DNA from: Istiophorus platypterus
Lineage: Eukaryota > Chordata > Actinopteri > Istiophoriformes > Istiophoridae
NCBI GenBank assembly: GCA_016859345.1
Contig: CM029134.1
Location: forward strand, 12,726,560-12,790,559
Length of the DNA: 64,000 bases
Direction of reading: 5' to 3'
Under the pieces are notes generated by a model. That model ran no database searches. It was not told the origin of the DNA and was given only the letters and a program-made list of their open reading frames with translations. Both the position numbers and the translations under genes were made by a program. This document shows, piece after piece, positions 39,581-52,136 of the stretch (within the stretch, counting starts at the first letter, position 1; every line of letters begins with the position of its first letter).

Positions 39581-40291
39581 ATCTCTTTATCTTTTCTTTT
39601 CTTTTCTTTTTTTTCCTCCGTGCGTCCATTCGAAAAACTTCCCCGGCCAATCTCCGCGCTGGTCCGGCGCGCTGGCTCCTCCTTCTCCGCGTCCCGCTCC
39701 CGCATGTAACGCCGTCGCCCTCCGTCCGTCTGTTGCATTGTCTGGTGGCTGAATTGCGGGTTTGAGGTGGAGAAGCGGGGGGGGAGGATGCGACGCGCAC
39801 CTAGCCCCGGAACCGTGACAACTCCTCCGGCCCCGGAAGGCTCGTAAGTGACACGGGGAGAAGGGGGACGATGTCGACAGGAAACCGAGCCCCCGGCGGA
39901 TACGAGGCGGGGACCGCGGGTCTGCGCTCCGTCGGGCTACGGGTGGAGTCGTCGGTTCGAGTCTTGCGCCGGTCGGCGGGGGCCGCCTGAAGCCGTGGGC
40001 TGCGCGGCACCTTCCAGGTGGCGAGGCTGGTGTGTTTCCCCTCGACGCCGCGTTAATCCGGGCGTCTAACCATGTCGCTATCACTCGTGCCGACCCGTGC
40101 CGATCTACCCGGAGCGGGACCCTAAGCCCGTTCGTTCCCCTCGTCCTAATCGCACGGTGATTCAGCGGGAGTCGTCGGTGCCACCACGACCACGACCACC
40201 ACCACCACCACTACTACTACTACTACTACCCACCCACAACCACCCACCCACCCTCTCCCGTCCCCCCCCCCTGCCGGCGCCCACGACGGGG
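39070..40291 (+). promoter_or_regulatory. CpG-rich promoter and 5' region of the Dact-family gene
   Basis: From about 39080 to 40600 the sequence is strongly GC-rich with frequent CG, in clear contrast to both flanks. It contains a CT microsatellite at 39548-39578 and a CCA/CTA triplet tract at about 40193-40231. An open frame in phase with the Dact ATG extends upstream to 40097, so part of the 5' UTR could be coding. The transcription start is unknown. Confidence 0.6.
39548..39578. repeat. (CT)n microsatellite in the CpG region
   Basis: About 30 bp of pure CT, followed by a pyrimidine-rich tract up to about 39617. Confidence 0.95.
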
Positions 40292-43200
40292 ATGGCCGGA
40301 CGCCGAGGCTGCGTGAACTCGCTCTGGTCGGGCACCGAGCGCGTCCGCATCGGCGAGAGACTCAGGGCGACGCTGGCCGGGGTGCTGGAGCTGGAGCTGC
40401 TCAGGTGCAAACACCTGGAGATGGTGGACGCCGCGCTGGGGGACCGAGCGTCCGCCGCCGACGAGGCGCCACGGGGGGAGGAAGAGGAGGAAGAGGAGGA
40501 GGAGGAGGCGGCGGCGGCGGCGAGAGGAGACCACGAGGGCGCCGCTTCGGACGCCGAGCGCGGCTCTGCGACATCCCGCAGGCAACAGGTCAGTCAGTGC
40601 GTCTGTCGGCTCATGGCCCCGGATCTCTACACGGCGAGATCATTAAATATGGATGCGGGGACGGCGGTGATCTGCCAACAAGCCGGTTCCTCCGCGGCTC
40701 GGTGGCACAGATCGTATCGCTGCCCGGCGGCACATGGCCGCGCCGGGGGGGGGGGGGCTGAATACCCGATCGACTGAGATGGTGCCAGAGACCATCCCGG
40801 CGTGCAGCCCACGCTTTACTCACAGTGGCAATGTGCGACCGTCACATGGAGCAAATGTCATTGAGGTCAGGGGACCAGGAACGGCTCCTGCCTGGTTGGC
40901 CCGGTGCCCTGCCTCAAGGTTATAAAGGAGGATGTGGTGGAACACGGGCGCTAGAATCATGTGTTGGTATTAATACACAAACCTGCAAACAGACACTGCT
41001 GTATTGTTTGGCTCTGTCCCGAAAGCTCATCAGCTGCAAAGGTTACTCTGGCACTCAATTTGCATTCAGATCACCCTGATCACGATGTCAAGGTAGGCTC
41101 CGTTACTGCCCTGTAATCTTTTGTGGAGCTAAAAGTGCAGTTTTGATCTCGGTTCGCAAAATCCTAAATGCTCCAATGGAGTATGAGCCACTGAGAAATG
41201 GTTGGGATGGGTGATCTCAGGCTTATCTTTAAACACACCCACCCAGAAAAAAAAAAGAAACCCTATTTCCAAACCCTGTCCTGAAACGGATATGCAAGTC
41301 TTTTTGATGAGAATGTGGGTTGAAATGTAATACAGGAGGAAGGGATGTGAATATGTCCCATCCCGAGGCCTGGACACTCAGGCTGTAGTTGGCGTTGTCC
41401 ATTATCTGTGAAAATGAGCTAAAAATGAATGCGAGAAGACAACAGGATGTAAAATATACTGAAAAAGAGAGGATCAGCGGGACTTCTCAAGTTTAAACTT
41501 CTTGAATATGAGGGTTTACAGCTTTTCCTTGTCTTGTGTGACAGAAAACTGAACATCTTTTAGGTTTTGGATCGTTTGTCCAACAAAACGAGACATCTGA
41601 TGGTATCACTTTGGGCTTGTGAAAATTGTGATGGTGACTTTTAATGTATCTTAAAATTTGTAGTACAAACAATCAATGCATTGTTAGTTGGAACCCTAGG
41701 TATTACCACGGCCTGTTTTCTCTTATCATGGGGCACCAATTTAAAAAACAAAAAAACACTTTCACCTTTCCACGACAAAGCAAGAAAATGAACCTCTTCA
41801 TTGGTGAGATTGCTCATTAGGACTAGACACTTAAAGGGGATGCACAGCATTGCACAGATCATTCATGTGGGTATGTGTCACTGCAATACCAGTCTGTTGT
41901 GGATTATGTCTGAATCATTTCCATATTTGAACAGCCAGTGACACGACAGGTTTGTGTAGTATTGAGTGAGTGTTTCACCAACTGTTTTGAACATTGTTTA
42001 ATTGTTTAAGAAATTTTTCAAGCAAAACTACCAGACGGTCCCCAGGTACAGTTTCTCGGTTGTGAGGATTTTTCAGCTTTTCTTTGGCTTTTGAAGTAGT
42101 AAACTGAATATATTTTGGTTCTTGAGTGTTGGATAGACATGACAAGCAACTGGAAGACATCACCTTGTATGAAATTATCTCTCTTCCCAGCACTAAAATT
42201 GCTCTTTAAGACCAAGACATCATCAGAATATGATGACACAGTGACGTGCGGTATATTCAGAAACGGACATTATTTTTCCTTTGTACCTAGCAGATTCATT
42301 GCATTGCACATATTGTGGAGTGCAGTGATGTGCGTGTTTCGACTAAATCGGTCTCTCGTGGATTATCTCTGGATCATTTCCAGATTTGATAAAAACCACT
42401 GAAGCCTTGTGTTCAAGATCTGCTGGTGTTGGGAGTGTTTCACCTCAAATGTTACAGTAAATGGGTCATCGTAGGCTACATAAAAACATTTTATTGTCGT
42501 TGACAGAGAGCAATGCGTGTTTTACCGCAGTCACTTTGCACTTTGCAGGGAGAGTTATTACACTGTGAATCTGTGCTCTTGTTATCAATGAGTGATATGA
42601 GTGAGAAGCCTGCAGCACAATAATACATGTTCTCTCTAACCCATCTAACCCAAACCATAGCTGCGGTCATCTTTGCAGAACAGTGTATTTATCTTGTGAA
42701 AAAATATAGGAAATAGTATATGTATGACTCATAAAGGAAGTAGGACTCATAATGTGTGTTCCTAACTGCAGACATCTCTTCTGTTAGCTGCCCCATGCAC
42801 GCATGCAAGCGCACACGCACACGCACACGCACACACACACTCGCACACCCACGCCCACCCTACCCGACCCCTGTGGTTCTGAGATATTCTGTGGAGCAAC
42901 TGAGCAGCACTGCTTATTCTCACCTCTGAAGGGAGCTGCCAGGGTAGCAGAGCAGGCTGGGAGTCTGCCCTCTGCCCAGCCTGGCCTACGCCAACACACA
43001 GACACAACATTTGCATAAATAGGGAAACAAAATGTTGTTCTTGTTGTTGCAAAGGCGACCACGTCTAGTTTGTTCTCAGCAGCGACTGGAGAGAGAACAA
43101 GGATGAGACAATGGGTGGTTACCTACTGTTTATTTACTACCATAAATGTGGAAAAGTAAAGTTTTTGTCCACAAATACATTCTAATCATTTTATCTTTAA

Positions 43201-46200
43201 AAACACTGGTTGTGTTGCTTTGAAAAATATAACTGTTTTGTGAGCCGAGGATTAGGTGACTCATAATATGCTCTACTTTTAACAACGGCTTTTTATTTTT
43301 TTTGGAATGAAATGTGATTCATCCTTTCTTTCTGTCTCTCTCCGCTATTTGAGAGAGAGAGAGAGATTGAGATAGATAGCAGAAGTAAGCACTGTGCAAA
43401 TCCATGGTTGACAGGTCGGGATTATGGCTGTTTGGTGTCATCTGTGATGGAAAAATGCAGTTTAAAACGACTCCCTTCATCTTTGCAAACATGTGATGAG
43501 TTCCACCATTTCTGAGGCATGCAGGTTTTTGAAAAAAGTCAAACCTGTTGAAAAATGATGCTTCTTCAATATTTTTTGTGGAAAGAAAACACATTTAATT
43601 TAGATATGTTTTAATAGCATAAATAATTACATTTTGCAGTCTGTTGGGTTTTTTTTATAAATAGAACAAGCTATGACTTAAAAATCAAAGTATTCCTTAT
43701 ATATTGTATATAATAGAAGAAAACTTGAGTTCTCAGTGTGTAACATTCACTTTTATATAGCTCCTCTTGCCATCAGAATGGGTGTCAAAGGCCAAGCTGC
43801 TGACATTGTCATTGTTACCATTTAGTCCTCAAAAATAAAATTCTTCTCACTAAAGAAAACCCACAGAGGACACAAGTGGAAGAGTTTCCCATAATTCAAG
43901 TGCCTCTTAACAGTATAGTAAAGTGAATATCTTTTATAGTATGTGTCTCTGCTCCATCTGCATTGCCATGTGTGCTCTTAATGATGGCAGCCTGTCTTGA
44001 AATAAGGTTTAGTACTGGAAAGCATCATCTTACATGGAGAGCCATTACCCTGACTTGTGGAGCGAGACAGCTTTTGTCTCTGGTTCCTGCCTTCCTTCTG
44101 CGCTCACGGTAAAAAGAGAAAGAAGCCTGGAAATGTTGATGTAACTGGAAAGATCCACCTGAAGTGTCAGTAAAGCCGGAGTGCCTCATTCCATGGCGGT
44201 GAAGCCAAAGATGCACGTCGTGGGCCATCTTTAAATTTCAATTGCACATTAATAATGCAGGGAACAGTAAATCCTACACTGTGTGGAACAAGCAAATACT
44301 TCTCACCAAACACTTGCTCAGTCCCACAATGTTTTACCAAATTTTTCTGCCTCAACATGGCAACCGCTGCAGTTTGTCTCGTTATAATGACATAATGCCC
44401 TTAGTAAGAGGATGTGTGTTGCTTGTGCCGCTGCACTCACTCTTGCATTACTGTCCCATCGACCCATACATTTTCTACACATTGTTATAGAATGGGTGTG
44501 CTGCTCTCTCACATGATGGAAATATCATATTACAGAGCTCAGAGCAGACCCCCACCTACTTGTCTATCAACCGCCTATGATTTGATCATGCACTGGTCTC
44601 TGTGTATTATACCCTGTAATGTGCAACGCATTGTGACGTGGAAGGACAGTATGGAGAAGTAGAGTTTAGTGTAAGAAAAAAGCATTGAAGGAGCCTTTTT
44701 CAGATATTTACACATTCAAGGGACTTTTTAAAGGGTTAATTTGTATCTTTAAATTGACATAACAAATGGAACGAAGGGGGGAAAAAACTTAAGTTAAGGC
44801 CTGTACAAGTGCAGAGTGATAAACTTGCTTTTTTTTTTTTATGGCAGTGGGAAGAGAATGCAAAAAGTGGGATTTTGCAGCAGAACAGACGAGGACATAC
44901 GTGCGATCAAAAGGCCCAACAGTAGTGGATTGTGTGTTCACGCTGGGGATGAGTTAAATATTTCGCCAGGCTTGTTGTGCTGTTGTGGGTCTGTGTGGGA
45001 GGAGAAGCAAGCGAGAGTTAGAGTGAGCAGCTGTAGCTATGGTGAGAAGGGGGCGGCTGGCTCGAAGGATATTACAGAAGTGGGGGGGGGGGTATTTGTC
45101 AAGAGGAGTGTGGGGGAGGTGGGGGTCCTTCAAGATGCCCTTCTCTTCACCCGGCAACCGCTCAACCCTCCCTCCCCACCTCACCCTTCCTCCCTGCCTT
45201 CACCACCTTCACTCAATCAGTGATTCAATCAGTGACTCATACTCTGATTTCTCAGTCTCTCTTTTTCTTTTTCTTTTTTCTTTTTTTGTCTCTCGCTTGT
45301 TCTGGTCTCCCAGTCGGCGACTTCTCACTTTAGATTTACTGCTGAAAAAAGGAAAAGAGACAGGGGACAGGAATGAGTCGAAGCTCCCTAATCCTTCAAT
45401 ACTAAGATAAGCTTAAGACAGGTCAGAGCCTAAAACTCTTTCTCCCGCTTCTTTGCCTTCCTGCCCCCCTTCTCTTCCCTTCTGCCGCTCCGGCTGCTCT
45501 TTGTTACGTCATCTGTCTTCTCCCATTATCTCCTGAATCCCCCCCCCGCCCCCGTCTCCCCAGCAGTGAGTCACAACCTGTATTGTTTCCTCAGTAACAA
45601 GAGGATTGATCAGTGCCAGTCACAGTGTTTCTGTTGTCTGGGCTCTATCAGTCTAATGCGGGGGCTCTTGGCTGCTGTCCTTGAGGGGCGGGTTAGGGGG
45701 TTTGGAGGATAATCGGAGGAGGGGAGTTACCCCACCAGGCTTTTACAAATCTTGGAAATTGACGCCCTTCACAAACCTGACAGGGTGATTACTATTCCTA
45801 TTATTGTGCGTGGGGGGGGGTCCATTCCTGGTTGTTCTTGTAAGTGTTGGGTGACATCATGGGTGTGTGTCTGTGTCTAGCAAATGATATGGACACACAA
45901 CGCTGCACATGGATCTAAATGTGTGTCTGCAGTTCCAAGGACTTGCGTGTTTTAAAGTTGTGGCCTTGTCAGTGGTGGAAAGTACGTACGTTTACCTAAG
46001 CACGGTGCTTAAGTACAGTTTTGAGCTTTTTTACTTTTGAGGTTTTCCATTTATTGCTACTTGCTGCCTCTACACCATTACTTTTCATGGGGAAATGCTT
46101 TTTTCACGCCACTACTTTTATTTGACAACAATAGCAGCTATTTACATTTCAGATTAAAATTTTACTTGAAATGTGATAAACTTGAAAAATACCAAAAAAG

Positions 46201-49200
46201 TCAGTCACAGTGGAAATTCCTTTGCAGAACAAGTGCTTTTTACTTTTGAGACATTAAGTACATTTAATACATAATATTTCAGTACCTAAGGTTTTTGAAT
46301 AAAGGAAATTTACTTGTATTTTATACTCGTATTATTTATACTTTACATTGTTTTATTGGGACTTTTTCATACATAAAGGATCTGATTACTTCTTCCAACA
46401 CAGCTATACATGCAAATATAGTATATATTTTACTTTTGCAGGGCTATAAATCAAAATGACCATATCAAATTTTAGTAGAATCATAATATGAGCTTTCATT
46501 TCATTGTTCTTCACATTTGTTGTCCAAAAGAACAATTTGAGCAAGACGTAGTTATTAGAATCAGTTATTCAAGTTTCATGTTTACACATGTGAAGAGTCT
46601 GGGCTCATGTAATGTCGAACAGTGGAGCATAGTTTATTGTTTTTGAAGATTTCAAGTATTTTCTATGTGTTGACTGTCAAGATTAATTTACCACCAAGTT
46701 TGGCTAAAATTCTCCTCAGAACATCCTGTTTCTTGGTGCTTCTGAGCTTTCCGATGCATCTTGTGGACTTCCTCAGAGGATGGAGATAGTTTTGTTTATC
46801 ACGTGACTGAAGTATGGAATTTAAGTAATATGAAAACCGGTGGTTAAACAAAGATGTTCCTAGTCAAATATTTTGATGGCTTTTACATGTGATTTTTGCA
46901 TACTATTATGATAGTCATTTCAAACATTTTGCCTGGCCCTACATCCAGAGATATTCAGTACATTAATACAGTACTAACTGGCCCAGTGATGTGTCCATGC
47001 TTTCACCCTTTGAAAACAGGCTTGTAACAGCTTCACAGGATAGATACAGAATGAGGCAGCACTCATTTAGGGCTGGATGATTATTCATTATTCTTTTATT
47101 CAAAGTGCAATCATATTTTAATGATATGATCATGTTATGTAATCCTTGTAAAAATCTATTGTCTATATGATTAAAACTAAATGATAACGAAAGAATACTG
47201 AATTAATGGTCTACATGTGTGACTGGTTTTGTCTTATTATAATGCAAAATGATAAGATGGATAATGAAAACACCTGACTTTCTAAAGAGATTAAATAAAG
47301 AGATAGGAAACACTGGTATAAGTGGAGCCACCTACACGTTCATTATGACGTTCATGTATGAAGTGGACATCTGGTTTAGCGAAGAAGGCCTGTGCTGCGT
47401 GTCAGAGTGTGATTGTCATTAAACCCACTGGGTGCAAAAATTAGGTAATCATCAAGGTAATTTTGTAACTAATATTTTCTAACAGCTTAAATATTGTCTC
47501 TCCATGGTTGTAAACACTGCATGATTATAATTTCTCTTTCATAATTGAGTCTGGTCTTTTATGTTTGTTTTAAAGACATGATGTATTAACATATAGTCAT
47601 AGTCACTGGATCTAGATATTTTGGTCAAAGATACTGTAATATATGTTTTTGTCAGTATAGCCCAGCCATAACTTTTTTTTTTTTTTTTATTTCAGGCTCC
47701 CTCTCCGTTACATACAATGGTATTGCCCGGTCAGAGCAGCCCAGAGGACTTTGGCAGTAATTCAGGGGATGGGACGGTCCATTCCTCATCTGCAAGGGGG
47801 AGTAATTCACGCTGGTCTACTTTGTCCTGGGACGCTTCGTCTGACCTGCTCTCTCCCCCAACGCCAGACCCCAGTGGTATGGTCCACCTGGACAGTGACT
47901 CCAGACCTAGTTCAGGTAAAAATGTTTGCTCAGTGGTCAGTAGACACTCACTGCATTGACTTGTATGATGACTAACGGTTTTGTCACCTTGTTAAAACTA
48001 GAACTCAGCCTTGTGTAAGAGAAGTCCTATTAAACATTAGCCATACTCGTTTTACTTTTGTTTACCTGGGCTCCTTGTGACATAGTACTGATGCATTCAG
48101 TTTCTTTCTTGCAGTCCATTTTTCAGCCCTTGTAAAACCCTTATCCAGTTTCATTGTAACTCTGGCCCTTGTGCCTCTACACCCAACTCAGACATATCTC
48201 TCTCAGCTATGCACTTGTACATACCTTCTTGTTTCACTATTCTTTACTTTATTGTAGAGGCTACCTGAAAACTTAGCATGTGAGCCAACTTCATACCTCA
48301 AACCTTGAAATGTGTTATTTCAGAATGTTTAGGTTTGAAATTGTTTTCATAGGTTAAATTGTTATTTCTTACATATCATTACACTCAGATTTTTGTAGCT
48401 ACCTACATGTTACTTATTAGTCAGTGGATCCAGTACTTTGATGCCTTTCTCCTGAAGTTTCCATCAGAGAAGTTTGAGTTTCTGTAGGGGATGTCTTATC
48501 TTTGTTTACCAGGTTTTTACTGACCTGACAAACTACTCATTACTTTTTATAAATGTCCAAACTAAACACTGTTGGTACTGAAATTAGTCCTCAGGAAAGA
48601 CAAAGTACATAAAAAAGAAAATTAAAAAGCTATACGTTAAATATACAACACATAGTAGAAACATTGATGACATCCTTGACATGATTTTTTTTTCGAATGA
48701 TTTCTTTTAAATTAAAATTAACATAAGAAATGACACACAGCAATACCATAAAACAGGGGCTCGCGTGAACAGTCCACAAAGAAAAATAAGTGGATGAGAA
48801 AAAAAAAGTAGAAATGAGGCCAAGGAATAAGTACAACCCCTAATTTTGAGATGTATTAATAGTATATTAAAAAGAATTAATACTAATTCAAACAAAAATA
48901 ATGGTCAGTATACTACACAACAACGAGAGATATCAAGACTCTAAGTGTTATTGTAGGTATCTATAGTAGGATTAAAGAGAGAATTGCTGGATGTTGTCTC
49001 TTTTTAATACAGAATTTATTTTCCTCTTTTTATTTCAAGGTTTCTACTCGGTGAGCGGGAGCTCTCTGTCGGACTCTTGCTACTCTGTGTCCAGTGATGC
49101 TGCTCAGGGAGGACCAGCACCACTGGCCAGACCTCTGAAGCTGTGGGAGCAGGTTCCTCAGTCTACTGACAACACTGTTATCCTGTGGCCAGAAGGTGCA

Positions 49201-49231
49201 GTGCAGCAGCAGCAGCAGCAACAGCAACAGC

Positions 49232-49262
<31 letters not shown>

Positions 49263-52136
49263 TCAAAAGCAACAGCAAAAGCAACAGCAGCAGCAACAGC
49301 CTGTACTGCGGAAAAGCCAGGAAGATGCTGAACCAACAGAAGGGACCCAAGGTTCAGGTGAGCAGGTGCAGGTTATGGAATATGTAAATCCTTCCAAGTA
49401 AATGCAAACTTTCAATGGACAGTGGAAGCTGGTTCAGAAAGGACGACTGGAGGCAGTTCAAAGCAGATTTTTTTGCTCTGTTCTAACGGTAAACGTCAGT
49501 GAAAGAGTTGGGAATGTAAATATTTAGGGAATAAAATTTAAAATAAAACCATGGTATTACATCTTCTTTCCTTGTCTCTTACAGTACCAAGCATCCTTGA
49601 AGAAACTGGTCTGAACTTTCTTTCTGACCTCTATTCAGAACTCGGTGACTCCATGATTGTTTCCCTCCTCGCACTTCTTGATCCCACCTCTTCTTCCTCA
49701 AGCTCCTCTCTCCATCCGAAACCCCAGCTGGACACCCGCTACTGTATTGACCTGGTGTCCCGTCGGACCAAAGAGGTTTACCCCTACCCTAGCCCACTGC
49801 ATGCCGTCGCCCTCCAGAGCCCCCTCTTCACCTCCCACAGCCAGGAGCAATCGGCCTCTCAAAACTCTGAAGGAGCCCAACACGATGAGCCAGTAGAGTC
49901 CAACACCGACCCATCTCTGCCTCTTCAGCCCCGGCAGCTCTCCACCCTGGCCTCCTTCACCCAGCTGGAACAGTACATCTCTCGCCTGGCTCGTCAGTAC
50001 CACAGTCGGGTAACCTCCTCCACCAATGATCTCAGTTCAGCTGCCACCACTGGTTCAGTCACGCAAAGAGGCCTTTCCATTCCTGGCAAAAGTCATGGTT
50101 CGACCCAGTCTCTTTCTGCCTTTGAGAGCTGCAGTACACCCTCCACTACACCAGGAGGCAGCATCACTCCATGTAAGTCACTGCTGGGAAACTCAGCCAG
50201 AGTCAGCCTCAGCACTACTGGAAAAAAGCCTACTAGGAACTCAATCAACCTGGGCAACCTTCCTTCAGCAACTGGAGAGGACTTGAACATAAATCTGCAT
50301 CTCAATCTTAACTTGAACCTGGCCCCTGGTTTAAATTCTAGCCGGGGGCTTGTGGAGAATCCCAAAAATGGTAGTTGCGGAGCTTTGAGGAGTGACTTTA
50401 CCATGGCTCCTACTTCATCCACGTCATCGCTCTCATCTGCAACACCAACTCCAGCACTTAGAGCTCGCCCTCGCATTTCCACTTGTCCGAGCAGCCTGAG
50501 CCACCGCAGTTCCCTGGAGGTCACTTCAGGGTCTGGACTCAGCTCTGGAATTGGGTCCTCAGCTTTCTGTCGTTCTTTAGACTTGGGCAGTGCGGTTCCA
50601 CCTGAGGCTGGACCATCTGTGTTTGGTACAAATCCTGGATCAGCTCCTGGGTCTCAGCGTAGCAGCATGATCCAAGAGTCCAGCTCTAGTCCCAAGTTAA
50701 GTGAAGACTCCCCCATGGTGGGAGAGATTTCCCGCCTGTCCGGCCTGTCCAGGGCTGTTGTGGTCGGCCTGATGGAACAAGGTGTAGAGCTGGATATTGA
50801 CTGCTTCCGAGCAGATGCTGCAGCCGAGGTGAGGGGTCACAGTAAAACCCACCAGACACCTCAGATGGATCAGTCACATGAAAATACCAGACTGGCTGAC
50901 CTGAATCCCCAGAGACCAATACAGCTCTCCCTCAGTGTCACCCATTCTCCTCAGTCTCAGTCCAGTCTAACCCCTCCTCTCTCTCACTCCTGCAGCCCAA
51001 TACATCCTCACCAGTCCATCCATATTCCCTCCCCCCACTACTCTTCACACTGCCACTACCAGCAAACCCCTTCTCCATCTGACCTTCCCTCTTCTACGGC
51101 CTCCTCCCCTGCCTTGCGCTCCACTCCCAGAGGTCGTTCCTTTCCCCGACCTCTCCAGCCCACCCCCCTAGGTGCCACCCCTCTCACAGTTTTCCGTCGG
51201 GACACACCCTTCCAGTGTTCTCTTCCCCGCACCAATACCAGGAACTCACCTCTGGAGCATGGTGGCATCCATTCAAGAGGTGGATCACTTCGGCAGAGTG
51301 GTGGAGGAAGCGGAGTTAGTAGTGGTTGGCAGAGGGCAGAGGGGGAAGGACTTTACAGAGGAAAGCATACCTCCCATACCTTGATCAGGGCAGCCACAGT
51401 GAGCAGCTATGCCAACAGAGAGGACTACAGTTCTGTTTGGAATGAGGACGAGCAAAAGGAGCGAACAGCTGTCCAGGCAGTAAGAAAGACCTCCAACAAA
51501 CTCTGGAGGGGCTTTGAGGGACGCCTCCGTGGCAAAGAGTCAGAGAACGAAAGGCAAGAGATGGACAGGGCTGAGTACAGCTATGGATCTAGGAGGAACA
51601 GCATTGGAAGCTGGAGGAGGGAGCACCGCAGGGATAAGGCTTCATCCAGCAGTAATGACAAGAGGCCGAAAGTAGATAACTCCCCCATCTACTCGAAGAA
51701 GAGGGGGAAAGAGGATGGGGAGAGATGCAGCTCCAGCGTCAGGCTTTCCAGAAGGGCACTGTTCAGGAGCGAGTCCCAGGGTTTCCTGGTTCCTTGTAAC
51801 CACAGTGACGAGCCCACAAAGAGGGCACACTGGGTCTCCTCATTAGATGTTGGGCACGGGGACATGGGCATCAGGAAAGATGAGGGGGTTAGACTGCTTA
51901 GAGCAAAGGAGGAGGACAAACGCTTGTCCTCCACTGCCAGCCTCTTTAACCTCTCTCGCTCTCAGAGCCTAGAGGGCAGCTGCCACTCCCTTTCCCCCCT
52001 CTCCTCCCCTTCTTTTTCTCCATCCCCTCCACCACGGATGCCCCTCCAGCGGTCTCGATCATTGAGGGACTTGGGGAGAAGAATGTTTGGCTCCATGAGG
52101 TCTCTGAGTCTCAAAAGGAAGCCATTCAAGAAGTGA
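40292..52136 (+). CDS. dact4: Dapper/Dact-family protein (Dishevelled-binding antagonist of beta-catenin), probable Dact4
   Basis: Dact proteins are cytoplasmic scaffolds that bind Dishevelled and tune Wnt and TGF-beta signalling. Exons: 40292-40588, 47696-47915, 49040-49357, 49585-52136; 3387 nt, 1128 residues; phases close. Family marks: the N-terminal block ERLRATLAGVLELELLR (about 22-38); DSDSRPSSGFYSVS across the exon 2/3 junction (about residue 173), at the same place as in DACT1; and YCIDLVSRRTKEVYPYPSPL then HAVALQSPLF (331-360). Odd features are ten Glu (63-72), 19 Gln (228-246), a Ser-rich middle and a basic end RRMFGSMRSLSLKRKPFKK. I see no leucine zipper between exons 1 and 2 and no C-terminal MTTV PDZ ligand. 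A missed phase-0 exon in the 7.1 kb first intron is possible. The family call is fairly firm; the Dact4 label is inferred from the ehd1 neighbour and the divergence. Confidence 0.75.
41485..42470 (+). repeat. Two adjacent copies of a family B-related composite repeat
   Basis: Copy one (about 41485-41995) and copy two (about 42005-42470) share the same order of blocks: a family B part with AAACTGAACATC or AAACTGAATATA, then GTGGATTATGTCTGAATCAT or GTGGATTATCTCTGGATCAT, then GAGTGTTTCACC. They lie in Dact intron 1 and are well diverged. A tandem duplication or two nested insertions could explain this. Confidence 0.55.
42800..42842. repeat. (CA)n-type microsatellite
   Basis: GCACAC units followed by CA repeats in Dact intron 1. 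Confidence 0.9.
45968..46402 (+). mobile_element. MITE-like element of the GTGGTGGAAAGTA type, near full length
   Basis: The left end is CAGTGGTGGAAAGTAC and the right end is TTACTTCTTCCAACACAG. These are imperfect inverted repeats. The interior has no open frame of note and repeats ACTT/AAGTA motifs. A truncated copy lies at 13560-13740. It is probably a nonautonomous DNA transposon; the flanks do not show a clear target duplication. Confidence 0.6.
49204..49302 (+). repeat. CAG/CAA triplet repeat encoding polyglutamine
   Basis: Inside Dact exon 3 there are 19 consecutive Gln codons (CAG then mostly CAA), one CAT, and further Gln/Lys codons. The CAA interruptions would be expected to slow expansion. 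The tract lies after the SSGFY motif and before the PSPLHAVA motif. Confidence 0.95.

Noticed and set aside
39238..40084. Several overlapping open frames of 120-166 codons on both strands
   Set aside because: The region is CpG-rich, where stops are rare by composition; no homology or splice signals support them.
42549..42600. Leu-rich open stretch after a CTTTGCAG acceptor in Dact intron 1, as a candidate for the missing leucine-zipper exon
   Set aside because: No donor keeps the required phase 0, and the surrounding sequence looks like part of a dispersed repeat.
44954..45410. Open frames of up to 135 codons around 44816-45410 in Dact intron 1
   Set aside because: G- and C-run rich intronic sequence; no conserved motif and no compatible splice phase with the Dact exons.
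49030..49350. 106-codon minus-strand frame with a Leu run
   Set aside because: It is the complement of the Dact polyglutamine exon.
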